Shown here: in pieces, positions 17,155 through 24,716 of the stretch
How the letters are laid out: each line of letters begins with the position of its first letter
Position numbering within the stretch: position 1 is the stretch's first letter
Source: JACVRW01 sp034664125
GTDB taxonomy: Bacteria; Actinomycetota; Thermoleophilia; Solirubrobacterales; Thermoleophilaceae
Assembly (NCBI GenBank): GCA_034664125.1
Contig: JAXDIG010000050.1
Coordinates: 1-64,000 of the forward strand
Length of the DNA: 64,000 nt
Reading direction: 5' to 3'
Translations under genes and position numbers: made by a program
The notes under the pieces: generated by a model
What the model was told of the DNA's origin: nothing
The model's input: the letters and a program-made list of their open reading frames with translations, nothing else
Databases searched by the model: none

Positions 17155-17967
17155 GTGACCTCGCGCTTCGGCCCGCTCGTGCAGCCCGAGTGGCTGCGTG
17201 ACCATCTCGGCCAGCCGGGGCTGGCCGTCGTGGACTGCCGCTTCGTGCTGGGGGAGCCGGGCGCCGGCGAGCACGCCTGGCTCGGCGGGCACATCCCGGG
17301 AGCGGCGGCGCTCGACCTCGATCGCGACCTCTCCGCGCAGCCGGGCGCCGGCGGCAGGCACCCGCTCCCGGCGGCCGAGCGATTCGAGGCGGCGGCCCGC
17401 CGGGCCGGAGTGGGCGACGGCGTACGGGTGGTCGCCTACGACGAGGCCGGCGGGGGCGGGGCGGCGCGGCTGTGGTGGCTGCTGCGGCACTTCGGCCACG
17501 ACGACGTGGCGGTGCTCGACGGCGGGCTGCGCGCCTGGCGGGAGGCCGGCGGCGAGCTGCGGGTGGGCAGCGAAACACCGCCGGCGGGCGACTTCGTGGC
17601 ACAGCCGCGCGAGGGCGACACGGTGAGCGCGGACCAGATCGAGCTCGGCGGCGCCCGCCTCCACGACGCCCGCGCTGCCGAGCGCTTTCGCGGCGACACC
17701 GAGCCGATCGACGCGGTGGCCGGGCACATCCCGGGCGCGCGCAACGTGCCCTCCGCGACGGTGGCGCCGCAGGGCCGCTTCCTGGCCCCGGCGGAGCTGC
17801 GGAAGCGCCTCGGCGACGAGCCGTTCGTGGCCTACTGCGGCTCGGGCGTCACAGCCTGCACTCTCCTGGTGGCAGCCGAGCTGGCCGGCGTCGAGGCGCG
17901 GCTCTACCCCGGCTCCTGGAGCGAGTGGTCGGCAAGCGGCCGTCCGGTCGCCACGGGCGAATCCTGA
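17155..17967 (+). CDS. sseA: Thiosulfate/3-mercaptopyruvate sulfurtransferase (two rhodanese domains)
   Basis: 270 aa from GTG 17155. Domain 1 (residues ~8-130) is the inactive rhodanese: VVDCRFVLGEPGAGEHAW, GHIPGAAALDLDRDLS. Domain 2 (~150-265) has GHIPGARNVPS and the active-site loop VAYCGSGVTACTLL with the catalytic Cys. The loop CGSGVTA is the mercaptopyruvate-sulfurtransferase form (CG[S/T]GVT) rather than the CRKGVT of thiosulfate-specific enzymes. It abuts the convergent PPOX gene stop to stop. Confidence 0.94.
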   Translation: MTSRFGPLVQPEWLRDHLGQPGLAVVDCRFVLGEPGAGEHAWLGGHIPGAAALDLDRDLSAQPGAGGRHPLPAAERFEAAARRAGVGDGVRVVAYDEAGGGGAARLWWLLRHFGHDDVAVLDGGLRAWREAGGELRVGSETPPAGDFVAQPREGDTVSADQIELGGARLHDARAAERFRGDTEPIDAVAGHIPGARNVPSATVAPQGRFLAPAELRKRLGDEPFVAYCGSGVTACTLLVAAELAGVEARLYPGSWSEWSASGRPVATGES

Positions 17968-18375
17968 CTAGGCGCGCCAGCACGCGAAGCGCTCGGGCCG
18001 CAGCCTCAGCAGCGGCCCCTGCGGGCGGTGCTCCACGTACTGCGGGTACTTGTCGACCAGCGCCTCGAGCGCCGGCCCGAGCGGCTCCACCGACATGCTC
18101 CCGCGCAGCTCCACCCACTCCAGCCGCGACCAGTCCTCGTCGTAGCGGTCCACCAGCAGCGCCGCCTCGGGCCGGCGGCGCAGCCGGCCCACGCGGGCGG
18201 GCTCGCCGGGTCGCTTCGGCTTCTGGTCGATAGCGCTCCACACCGCCCCGTCGTGCACCGCGAAGGTCACCGGGAGCACGCGCGGCAGGTCGTCCTCGTC
18301 CAGCAGCCCGAGACGCGCCACGCGGCCGGCCTTCAGCAGGGCCAGGGCCCAACCGGGTAGGTCGTCCAGCGTCAC
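17968..18375 (-). CDS. PPOX-class F420-dependent oxidoreductase-like protein (Rv0121 type)
   Basis: 135 aa split-barrel protein: RVARLGLLDEDDLPRVLPVTFAVHDGAVWSAID, then RPGEPARVGRLRRRPEAALLVDRY and RLEWVELRGSMSVEPLG (quoted in parts), ending PERFACWRA. This pattern matches the TIGR03668 group of flavin/F420-binding PPOX proteins of actinobacteria. Function in this group is not established. The presence of an F420-type protein is consistent with an actinobacterial host. Confidence 0.85.
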   Translation of the reverse strand: MTLDDLPGWALALLKAGRVARLGLLDEDDLPRVLPVTFAVHDGAVWSAIDQKPKRPGEPARVGRLRRRPEAALLVDRYDEDWSRLEWVELRGSMSVEPLGPALEALVDKYPQYVEHRPQGPLLRLRPERFACWRA

Positions 18376-18430
18376 GGAGCGACTCTAATGCGCCGGTTCC
18401 GTCCACCCCGGGCGCGACGATGCCTCGCGC

Positions 18431-18811
18431 ATGCCTTCGGCGAAGCTCGTGATCGGCGGTGCAGCGGCAACAACCGCGATCGGGATCCGCGTGGCGCGCT
18501 CCCTCTACACCCGCTGGCGCATGCTGCCCGAGTCGGACCGCCGGCGCATCGAGGCTCTGGCCGAGGATCTCAAGACGCAGGCATTCGCGCTGCGCGGGGC
18601 ACCCGACCGTGCCCAAGCGGAGGCTGACCTGTGCGCCGCCAACGAGACGTTCGCGGCGGCGCTGGTCGAGACGGCCGAGGCCGACCCGGAGCTGGGCGAG
18701 GTCGAGGTGCACGAGCTGCGTGAGGACCTGAGACGCGAGCTGGAGCGGCTCGCCAACGCCGACATTAAGGCTTGGCGAACTCGGCGCGAGCCCGCACCAC
18801 CTCCCGGGTAG
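18431..18811 (+). CDS. Hypothetical protein with N-terminal hydrophobic stretch
   Basis: 126 aa. Residues 4-20 (AKLVIGGAAATTAIGIRVA) are hydrophobic and could be a membrane anchor or buried helix; the rest is highly charged and probably helical (RRRIEALAEDLKTQAFALRG, ELREDLRRELERLANAD). I do not recognise a family. It lies 31 bases upstream of the opuC-type operon in the same direction and may be cotranscribed, but nothing links it to transport. Confidence 0.65.
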   Translation: MPSAKLVIGGAAATTAIGIRVARSLYTRWRMLPESDRRRIEALAEDLKTQAFALRGAPDRAQAEADLCAANETFAAALVETAEADPELGEVEVHELREDLRRELERLANADIKAWRTRREPAPPPG

Positions 18812-18842
18812 CATTGCCAGCTTCCTCCGGGAAGCCTCACCC

Positions 18843-20045
18843 GTGAACAGTTCCGAACCCGCCCAGCCTCCGGGGCCGTCGCCACGCCCCGCCGCCGCCA
18901 CGCTCGAGTTCCGCCAAGCGACAAAGGTCTACCCGGGCCAGACGGAGCCGGCGGTGGACCACCTCTCCCTCGAGGTGCCGGCGGGCGAGCTCTGCGTGCT
19001 CGTGGGTCCCTCGGGCTGCGGCAAGACCACCGCCATGCGCATGGTCAACCGCATGATCGACATCACCGAGGGCGACATCCTGCTCGACGGCCGCAGCGTG
19101 AAGGAGTTCCGGCCGTCGGAGCTGCGACGCCAGATCGGTTACGCGATCCAGCAGATCGGCCTGTTCCCGCACCTGAGCGTGGCCGGCAACATCGCCACCG
19201 TGCCACGCCTGCTGGGCTGGTCGAAGGAGCGCATCCGGGCCCGCGTGGAAGAGCTGCTCGAGCTCGTCGGCCTCGACCCCGGCGCCACGCGCGACCGCTT
19301 CCCCGCCCAGCTCTCGGGCGGGCAGCGCCAGCGCGTGGGCGTGGCCCGCGCGCTCGCCGTGGACCCCCTGCTGATGTTGATGGACGAGCCCTTCGGGGCG
19401 ATCGACCCGATCAACCGGGAGCGCCTCCAGAACGAGTTCCTGCGCCTGCAGCGCGAGATCCGCAAGACGATCGTGTTCGTGACCCATGACATCGACGAGG
19501 CGATCAAGATGGGCGACCGCATCGCCGTGATGCAGCGCGGCGGCAAGCTGGCCCAGTACGCGCCTCCGGCCGAGCTCCTGATGCAGCCGGCCAACCGCTT
19601 CGTGGAGGACTTCGTGGGCTCCGACCGCGCCCTCAAGCGGCTGGCCCTGCAGCGAGTGCGCGACGTCGACCTGTGGAAGGCGCCGCTGGTGCGCGTCGGC
19701 GAGCCGGTCATCGAGGCGCGCGCCAGGGCCGCCGACAGCGAGGTGCCCTACCCGCTCCTGGTAGACGACGAGGGAAGGCCGCTCGGGTGGCTCTCCGGCC
19801 GGGCCCTGGCCGGAGAGCGGGTCGACGCCGAGTTCACCTCGCGGGCCGAACCGATCCTGGAGCTGGAGGACGTGCTGCGCGACGCGCTCGCGGAGATGCT
19901 CCAGGAGGAGGTGCAGTACGGCCCGGTGGTGGATGACCGCGGCCGGGTCTGCGGCGTGCTCTCCATCGAGATCCTCGGCCACGCGCTCAAGACCGATCCC
20001 GAGCAGGTGCCGCACGGCGCCGACGCGATCGAGCTCGTCGAGTGA
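18843..20045 (+). CDS. opuCA: Glycine betaine/choline ABC transporter ATP-binding protein with CBS pair
   Basis: 400 aa, GTG start. Residues ~20-265 form the ABC domain: Walker A GPSGCGKTTAMRM, Q-loop YAIQQIGLFPHL, signature LSGGQRQRVGVARALA, Walker B LLMLMDEPFGAIDP, H-loop FVTHDIDEA. Residues ~285-385 are two CBS repeats (PYPLLVDDEGRPLGWLSG, YGPVVDDRGRVCGVLSIE) that in OpuA/OpuC sense ionic strength. The string MVNRMI after Walker A is typical of betaine importers. The TGA overlaps the GTG of the next gene. Confidence 0.95.
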   Translation: MNSSEPAQPPGPSPRPAAATLEFRQATKVYPGQTEPAVDHLSLEVPAGELCVLVGPSGCGKTTAMRMVNRMIDITEGDILLDGRSVKEFRPSELRRQIGYAIQQIGLFPHLSVAGNIATVPRLLGWSKERIRARVEELLELVGLDPGATRDRFPAQLSGGQRQRVGVARALAVDPLLMLMDEPFGAIDPINRERLQNEFLRLQREIRKTIVFVTHDIDEAIKMGDRIAVMQRGGKLAQYAPPAELLMQPANRFVEDFVGSDRALKRLALQRVRDVDLWKAPLVRVGEPVIEARARAADSEVPYPLLVDDEGRPLGWLSGRALAGERVDAEFTSRAEPILELEDVLRDALAEMLQEEVQYGPVVDDRGRVCGVLSIEILGHALKTDPEQVPHGADAIELVE

Positions 20046-20749
20046 TCCTCGAGCTGGCCCAGGTCACCATCCACAATCGCTCGGCGGACGATGCCAGCTG
20101 CGTCGCGGACAACGGGTTCTGCCCGAGCTGGATCGCCGACAACTTCGGCCGCTACACGGACCCGCTCCTCCAGCACGTCTATCTCACGTTGGTGTCGCTG
20201 GCCATCGGCTTCGCCATCTCGTTCGGGCTTGCGCTCGTCGCGCACCGGCGACGGTGGCTCGTCGGGCCGATCACGCAGATCACCGGCATCCTGTACACGC
20301 TGCCGAGCCTTGCGGTCTTCTTCCTGCTCCTGCCGATCACAGGGCGCGGCAACGAGACGGCGATCATCGCGCTGGTCGCCTACTCGCTGCTGATCATCTT
20401 CCGCAACATCATGACCGGGCTCGACAACGTGCCCGCCGAGACGAAGGACGCCGGGCGCGGCATGGGGCTGACCGACGCGCAGCTGCTCTGGCGCGTCGAG
20501 ATCCCGCTCGCGCTGCCCGAGATCCTCGCCGGGCTGCGCATCGCCGCCACGACCACGGTCGGCCTGGCCACGCTCGCCTTCTTCGCCGGGGCCGGCGGGC
20601 TCGGCGAGCAGATCTTCGCCGACATCAACTTCAAGTCGAACGTCGTGACGGCCGGCGGCCTGGCCGTGCTGCTCGCGGCCACGCTGGACGCCCTGATCTT
20701 GGCGGTCCAGAGGGCGACCACGCCCTGGGCGCGGGCGAGGTCCGCATGA
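20042..20749 (+). CDS. opuCB: Glycine betaine/choline ABC transporter permease 1
   Basis: 235 aa, GTG start inside the ATPase stop (GTGA). Five to six helices; the EAA loop is AETKDAGRGMGLTDAQLLWRVEIPLALPEILAGLR (cited by its ends, near residues 132-168). PSLAVFFLLLP and TTVGLATLAFFAGAGGLGEQIF are typical OpuCB/ProW strings. An unusual ~35-residue N-terminal stretch with three Cys (SCVADNGFC...) precedes the first helix. Confidence 0.94.
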   Translation: MILELAQVTIHNRSADDASCVADNGFCPSWIADNFGRYTDPLLQHVYLTLVSLAIGFAISFGLALVAHRRRWLVGPITQITGILYTLPSLAVFFLLLPITGRGNETAIIALVAYSLLIIFRNIMTGLDNVPAETKDAGRGMGLTDAQLLWRVEIPLALPEILAGLRIAATTTVGLATLAFFAGAGGLGEQIFADINFKSNVVTAGGLAVLLAATLDALILAVQRATTPWARARSA

Positions 20750-21498
20750 CCGCGGCCTACGCCGTCCTGGGGCAGTTCGGCGACGCCGTGCGCTTCATCT
20801 TCGAGGGCGAAACCACCCGCGAGGGAGCCAACGTAGGCGGCTCGCAGTTCCTCGACCTGACCGCCGAGCACCTGAAGCTGACCTTTGTCGCCATGGGCAT
20901 CGCGTGCGCGATCGCGGTGCCGATCGGGCTCTGGCTCGGCCACGTCCGGCGCGGCAGCTTCATCGCGATCAGCGTCTCCAACGTCGGCCGTGCCGTCCCG
21001 AGCCTGGCGCTGATCGCCTTCTTCGTCGCCTATCTCGGCACCGGCTTTACGAACGTGACGCTCGCGCTGGTGCTGCTGGCGATCCCGCCGATCCTGACCA
21101 ACACCTACGTGGCGGTGAGCCAGGTGGACCGGGACACGGTGGACGCCTCCCGCGGAATGGGGATGACGGCCGCGCAGATCATCCGCCGCGTCGAGCTGCC
21201 GCTGGCGCTGCCGCTCATCTTCGGCGGCATCAAGACCTCGATGGTCAACGTGATCGCCACGGCGACGATCGCCCCGCTCGCGGGGATCAACACCCTCGGC
21301 GACCCCATCATCAACGTCTCCGGCTACGGGGACACCGGCCGCCTTGCGGCCGCCATGGTGGTGGCCGCTCTCGCAGTCTTCACGGAGCTTGCCCTCGGCG
21401 CCGTTCAGCGCGCCGTGACGCCCGCGGGGCTCAAGCTCGAATCCGATACCGCGTCACGGCGCATGAGATTCCGACCCGGGAGGGAAGCGACCACATGA
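20746..21498 (+). CDS. opuCD: Glycine betaine/choline ABC transporter permease 2
   Basis: 250 aa from ATG 20746, overlapping the previous TGA (ATGA). The EAA motif VDASRGMGMTAAQIIRRVELP is present (residues ~128-148), with GRAVPSLALIAFFVAYLGTG before it and TIAPLAGINTLGDPIIN after it, as in OpuCD/YehW. An N-terminal segment of ~40 residues (FGDAVRFIFEG, NVGGSQFLDLTAEHL) is amphipathic. Forms a heterodimeric channel with the first permease. Confidence 0.94.
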   Translation: MTAAYAVLGQFGDAVRFIFEGETTREGANVGGSQFLDLTAEHLKLTFVAMGIACAIAVPIGLWLGHVRRGSFIAISVSNVGRAVPSLALIAFFVAYLGTGFTNVTLALVLLAIPPILTNTYVAVSQVDRDTVDASRGMGMTAAQIIRRVELPLALPLIFGGIKTSMVNVIATATIAPLAGINTLGDPIINVSGYGDTGRLAAAMVVAALAVFTELALGAVQRAVTPAGLKLESDTASRRMRFRPGREATT

Positions 21499-22496
21499 GA
21501 ACGAATCGCCTGTCGGCCGGCATCATCGCCGCGCTGACCCTGCTGCTCGCGTCGTTGACGATCGCCGCATGCGGCGGCGACGACAACAAGAGCACGAGCA
21601 CCGACAAGGGCTCCGGCTCGGCGGACACCGGCGCCGCCGGCGGGAGCGTGATCGAGTCGAACCCGGACAACAAGGGCGTCACGCTCACGATCGGCTCGAA
21701 GAACTTCACCGAGCAGAAGGTGCTCGGGGAGATCTACGCGCAGTCCCTGGCCGCGGCCGGCTATACGGTCAAGAAGCAGCTCAACCTCGGCGACGAGCAG
21801 ATCGCGCTGAAGGCGCTGGAGGGCAACGAGATCAGCGCCTACCCGGAATACACGGGAACCGCGCTCACCTCGTTCTTCAAGGTGCCGTCGAACAAGATCC
21901 CGAAGAACGCGCTGATCGCCTACGTCCAGGCGAGGGACGACCTCGCCAAGAAGAACATCGCCGCGCTGCTCCCCACGCCGTTCACCAACTCGAACGAGGT
22001 GGGGCTCACCAGGAAGAAGGCCACCGAGCTGGGGGTCACCAAGATCTCCGACCTGAAAGGCAAGTCGCAGGACCTGACGCTGTACGGCACGCCCGAGTGC
22101 CGCCAGCGCCTCGACTGCCTGCTCGGCCTGCAGAAGGTCTACGGCCTGAAGTTCAAGAAGTTCGTGCCGGTGGCCATCGACCTGCGCCACGAGGTGCTTG
22201 CCAAGGGGCAGGCGGACGTCTCGATCGTGTTCACCACCGACCCTCAGGTGAAGCGCAACGACGAGGTGCTGCTGGAGGACGACAAGGGCATGTTCCCGCC
22301 CTACAACTCGATGCTGCTCGTGCGTGACGACGTGCTGCAGAAAGCGGGGCCGGACCTCAAGAGCACCGTAGAGAAGGTCCAGAAAGGGCTGACGGACGAG
22401 GTGATGTCGGAGCTCAACGCCCGGGTCGACCTCGACAAGAAGACGCCGGATGTCGTGGCCGGCGAGTACCTGTCCGAGTCAGGGTTCGTCAAGTAG
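21495..22496 (+). CDS. opuCC: Glycine betaine/choline-binding lipoprotein
   Basis: 333 aa from ATG 21495 (ATGA overlap). Signal peptide 1-25 with lipobox IAAC and C26 as the lipidated residue, then a Ser/Thr/Asp-rich linker (~27-60). The binding domain starts TLTIGSKNFTEQKVLGEIYA, the hallmark of OpuBC/OpuCC/ProX proteins, and continues DLRHEVLAKGQADVSIVFTTD and FPPYNSMLLVRDDVL. It delivers quaternary ammonium compounds to the permeases. Gene order ATPase, permease, permease, receptor differs from Bacillus opuC (A-B-C-D). Confidence 0.95.
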   Translation: MRTNRLSAGIIAALTLLLASLTIAACGGDDNKSTSTDKGSGSADTGAAGGSVIESNPDNKGVTLTIGSKNFTEQKVLGEIYAQSLAAAGYTVKKQLNLGDEQIALKALEGNEISAYPEYTGTALTSFFKVPSNKIPKNALIAYVQARDDLAKKNIAALLPTPFTNSNEVGLTRKKATELGVTKISDLKGKSQDLTLYGTPECRQRLDCLLGLQKVYGLKFKKFVPVAIDLRHEVLAKGQADVSIVFTTDPQVKRNDEVLLEDDKGMFPPYNSMLLVRDDVLQKAGPDLKSTVEKVQKGLTDEVMSELNARVDLDKKTPDVVAGEYLSESGFVK

Positions 22497-22504
22497 AGGG
22501 TGAG

Positions 22505-22534
22505 GGCGCGCCTCCGTCCCGGCGGGGGCGCGCC
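22505..22534 (+). terminator. Probable terminator of the opuC operon
   Basis: Two copies of the self-complementary octamer GGCGCGCC (22505-22512 and 22527-22534) pair around a short loop that adds CCG/CGG pairs, followed by TTAGTCTCTCC. It starts nine bases after the receptor stop. The U-run is poor, as is usual in such GC-rich genomes. Confidence 0.55.
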
Positions 22535-22548
22535 TTAGTCTCTCCGGC

Positions 22549-23499
22549 GTGGCCGACCCGGGCACAGTCCAGCCGCTGCGCTTCGAGGACGGGGCGCTGC
22601 TCGTGCTCGACCAGCGCGCCCTTCCGGGGACGGAGCGCTGGGTGCGCTGCGAGAGCCCGGCCGATGTGGCCGACTGCATCAGCACGCTGGCGGTGCGCGG
22701 CGCTCCCGCGATCGGCATCGCCGCCGCCTACGGCCTGGCGCTCGCCGGCGAGGACCCCGACGGCGCGGCCGAGCTGCTGCGCTCGACCCGGCCCACCGCC
22801 GTCAATCTCGCCTGGGCGATCGACCAGGTGCTCGCCGCACCGGCCGCGCTCACCCGCGCGCGTGAGCTGCATCGCGAGCAGGAGGCCGCCGACCGGCGCC
22901 TCGCCGAGCTGGGCGCCGAGCGCTTCGCCCCCGGCGACCGCGCCCTGACGCACTGCAACGCGGGCGCCCTCGCCACCGCGGGCTACGGGACGGCAGGCGG
23001 CGTTCTGCGCGCCGCGTGGGAGCGCGGGCGGCTGCAGCAGGTCTGGGTGGACGAGACGCGCCCGCTGCTGCAGGGCGCGCGGCTGACGAGCTGGGAGCTC
23101 GCGCGCGCCGGTATCCCCTACCGGCTGATCACCGACTCCAGCGCCGGCACGCTGATGGCCCGCGGCATGGTCGACCGCATCGTGGTCGGCGCGGACCGCA
23201 TCGCCGCCAACGGCGACGTGGCGAACAAGGTCGGCACGTATCCGCTCGCCGTCCTGGCCGCGCGGCACGCCGTGCCCTTCTACGTGGCCGCCCCGCTGTC
23301 GACGATCGACAGGGGAACGCCGAGCGGCGACGCCATCCCGATCGAGGAGCGCGACGCGGCGGAGGTCGCGCCTGGGCTGCCGGCCCTGAACTTCGCATTC
23401 GACGTGACCCCGGCCGAGCTGGTGACCGGGATCGTCACCGAGGCCGGTGTGCTCGAGCCGCCCTACGAGGAGGCGATCGCCGCTGTCGCTGACCGCTGA
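22549..23499 (+). CDS. mtnA: S-methyl-5-thioribose-1-phosphate isomerase MtnA
   Basis: 316 aa, GTG start. Converts 5-methylthioribose-1-phosphate to the ribulose form in salvage of methylthioadenosine. Motifs: STLAVRGAPAIGIAAAYG (~44-61), THCNAGALATAGYGTAGG with the catalytic Cys (~136), WVDETRPLLQGARLTSWEL, and IVVGADRIAANGDVANKVGT with the catalytic Asp (~223). Slightly shorter than most MtnA (~340-370). The class II aldolase gene downstream overlaps its 3' end. Confidence 0.95.
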   Translation: MADPGTVQPLRFEDGALLVLDQRALPGTERWVRCESPADVADCISTLAVRGAPAIGIAAAYGLALAGEDPDGAAELLRSTRPTAVNLAWAIDQVLAAPAALTRARELHREQEAADRRLAELGAERFAPGDRALTHCNAGALATAGYGTAGGVLRAAWERGRLQQVWVDETRPLLQGARLTSWELARAGIPYRLITDSSAGTLMARGMVDRIVVGADRIAANGDVANKVGTYPLAVLAARHAVPFYVAAPLSTIDRGTPSGDAIPIEERDAAEVAPGLPALNFAFDVTPAELVTGIVTEAGVLEPPYEEAIAAVADR

Positions 23500-24040
23500 G
23501 ATAGTCGCGGCCGCCCAGGCGATGCTCCGCCTCGGCCTGGTGGCGGGCACGTCGGGCAACGTGAGCGGGCGCGAGGGCGAGCTCGTGCACATCACGCCGA
23601 GCGGATTCCCGTATGCCGAGATGACGGTCGCGGACCTGGTGACGCTGGCGCTCGACGGGACGGTCGTCGCCGGGGACCGCGAGCCTTCGAGCGAGCGGCG
23701 CGTGCACCTCGCCGTATACGCCGCGCGCGCGGACGCTCGCGCGCTCGTGCACAGCCACGGCGTGCACGCCATGGCGTGGAGCTTCCTCGACGAGCCGCTC
23801 GATACCGGGACCGAGGAGCTCGAGCTCGCGACCGGCGGGCCCGTGCTGACCGCGCCGTTCGCGGCGACTGGCTCAGACGAGATCGCGGCGGCCGCGGTGG
23901 CGGCGCTCGGCGAGCGTCAGGCCGTGCTGCTGGGCCGCCACGGCATGCTGGCCGTGGGCGACTCCCCGGCACAGGCGCTGGACGTGTGCGCCGCGGTGGA
24001 GCGCCAGGCGCAGGTGGCGTGGCTGCTGCGAGGAGCGTGA
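23483..24040 (+). CDS. Class II aldolase/adducin family protein (MtnB or Ald2-like)
   Basis: About 185 aa. The fold is complete: LRLGLVAGTSGNVSGREGE, HITPSGFPYAEMTVADLV, EPSSERRVHLAVYAARADA with the catalytic Glu, zinc His in LVHSHGVHAMAW and GRHGMLAVG. The whole resembles L-fuculose-phosphate aldolase. The start is uncertain: GTG 23447 lies 36 bases earlier, ATG 23522 would remove the first helix, and a CTG at 23483 sits nine bases after GAGGAGG. Behind mtnA it could dehydrate methylthioribulose-1-phosphate (MtnB) or cleave it to DHAP and an aldehyde as in the DHAP shunt. Confidence 0.88.
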   Translation: MSLTAEIVAAAQAMLRLGLVAGTSGNVSGREGELVHITPSGFPYAEMTVADLVTLALDGTVVAGDREPSSERRVHLAVYAARADARALVHSHGVHAMAWSFLDEPLDTGTEELELATGGPVLTAPFAATGSDEIAAAAVAALGERQAVLLGRHGMLAVGDSPAQALDVCAAVERQAQVAWLLRGA

Positions 24041-24085
24041 CGCAACTCACACAGTCGCGACACGCCGAGCGCAACACTCGGGTGT

Positions 24086-24595
24086 GTGCTCGAGCGCCTT
24101 CCAGACGGAGCTCCGATCCTCATCCGGCCGATCCGCGCGGACGACAAGCGGTTCCTGGAGGACGGGCTGCGGCACCTCTCCCCCGAGTCGGTGCACAGGC
24201 GCTTCCTCTCCCCCAAGCGCAGCTTCAGCCGGTCCGAGCTGCGATACCTGACTGAGGTGGACGGCCGCGATCACGTGGCGCTGGTAGCCGAGTATCCCGG
24301 CGAACCGGTCCGCCGCTTGATCGCGGTCGGCCGCTTTGTCCGCCTCCCGCGGGACCCCGATGCCGCCGAAGTGGCCATCGTCGTGTGCGACGACTGGCAG
24401 CGCCGCGGCGTCGGCTCCCTCTTCGCCGAGCGACTGGCCGCCGAGGCGCGCCGCCACGGCATCCGCCGGTTCACCGCAACGATGGCCAGCGACAACGTGC
24501 CGGCCCACAAGCTGATGCGGCGGCTGACGCGGCACCTCGAAGAGCGCCACACCGGCCCGGGAGTGTCCGAGCTGGTGATGGACCTGGCGGCTTAG
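24086..24595 (+). CDS. GNAT-family N-acetyltransferase
   Basis: 169 aa, GTG start. LIRPIRADDKRFLEDGLRHL opens a GNAT domain of the type fused to acetyl-CoA synthetase-like or Pat proteins; the acetyl-CoA loop is WQRRGVGSLFAERLAAEA (~103-120), followed by FTATMASDNVPAHKLMRRL. Similar stand-alone proteins acetylate lysines of metabolic enzymes, but the substrate here is unknown. Convergent with korB. Confidence 0.85.
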   Translation: MLERLPDGAPILIRPIRADDKRFLEDGLRHLSPESVHRRFLSPKRSFSRSELRYLTEVDGRDHVALVAEYPGEPVRRLIAVGRFVRLPRDPDAAEVAIVVCDDWQRRGVGSLFAERLAAEARRHGIRRFTATMASDNVPAHKLMRRLTRHLEERHTGPGVSELVMDLAA

Positions 24596-24613
24596 GCGCC
24601 GGGCGGCTCTGCC

Positions 24614-24660
24614 ACGAGTCTGCACTTAACCGCGTAATACAGGGTTAAAGTCAGTCTCGT
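24614..24660. terminator. Long imperfect inverted repeat between convergent genes
   Basis: Arms ACGAGTCTGCACTTAACC (24614-24631) and its partner (24643-24660) match at 14 of 18 positions, with the inner six pairs TTAACC/GGTTAA perfect and an 11-base loop. It lies between the 3' ends of the acetyltransferase and korB genes and is AT-richer than its surroundings. A bidirectional terminator is the simplest reading; a protein-binding site is the alternative. Confidence 0.5.
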
Positions 24661-24684
24661 GGCCGACCAGCCGTGCGGCCGACC

Positions 24685-24702
24685 TTTATTGCTGCTGTTC
24701 GC
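24685..24702 (-). repeat. Intergenic 18-base motif, locus B
   Basis: Reads GCGAACAGCAGCAATAAA on the minus strand, identical at 17 of 18 bases to the copy at 41120-41137 (plus strand) and close to the flanks of loci A, C and D. It lies 15 bases past the 3' end of korB (convergent gap). Confidence 0.75.
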
Positions 24703-24716
24703 CGGCGCCCGAGGCC

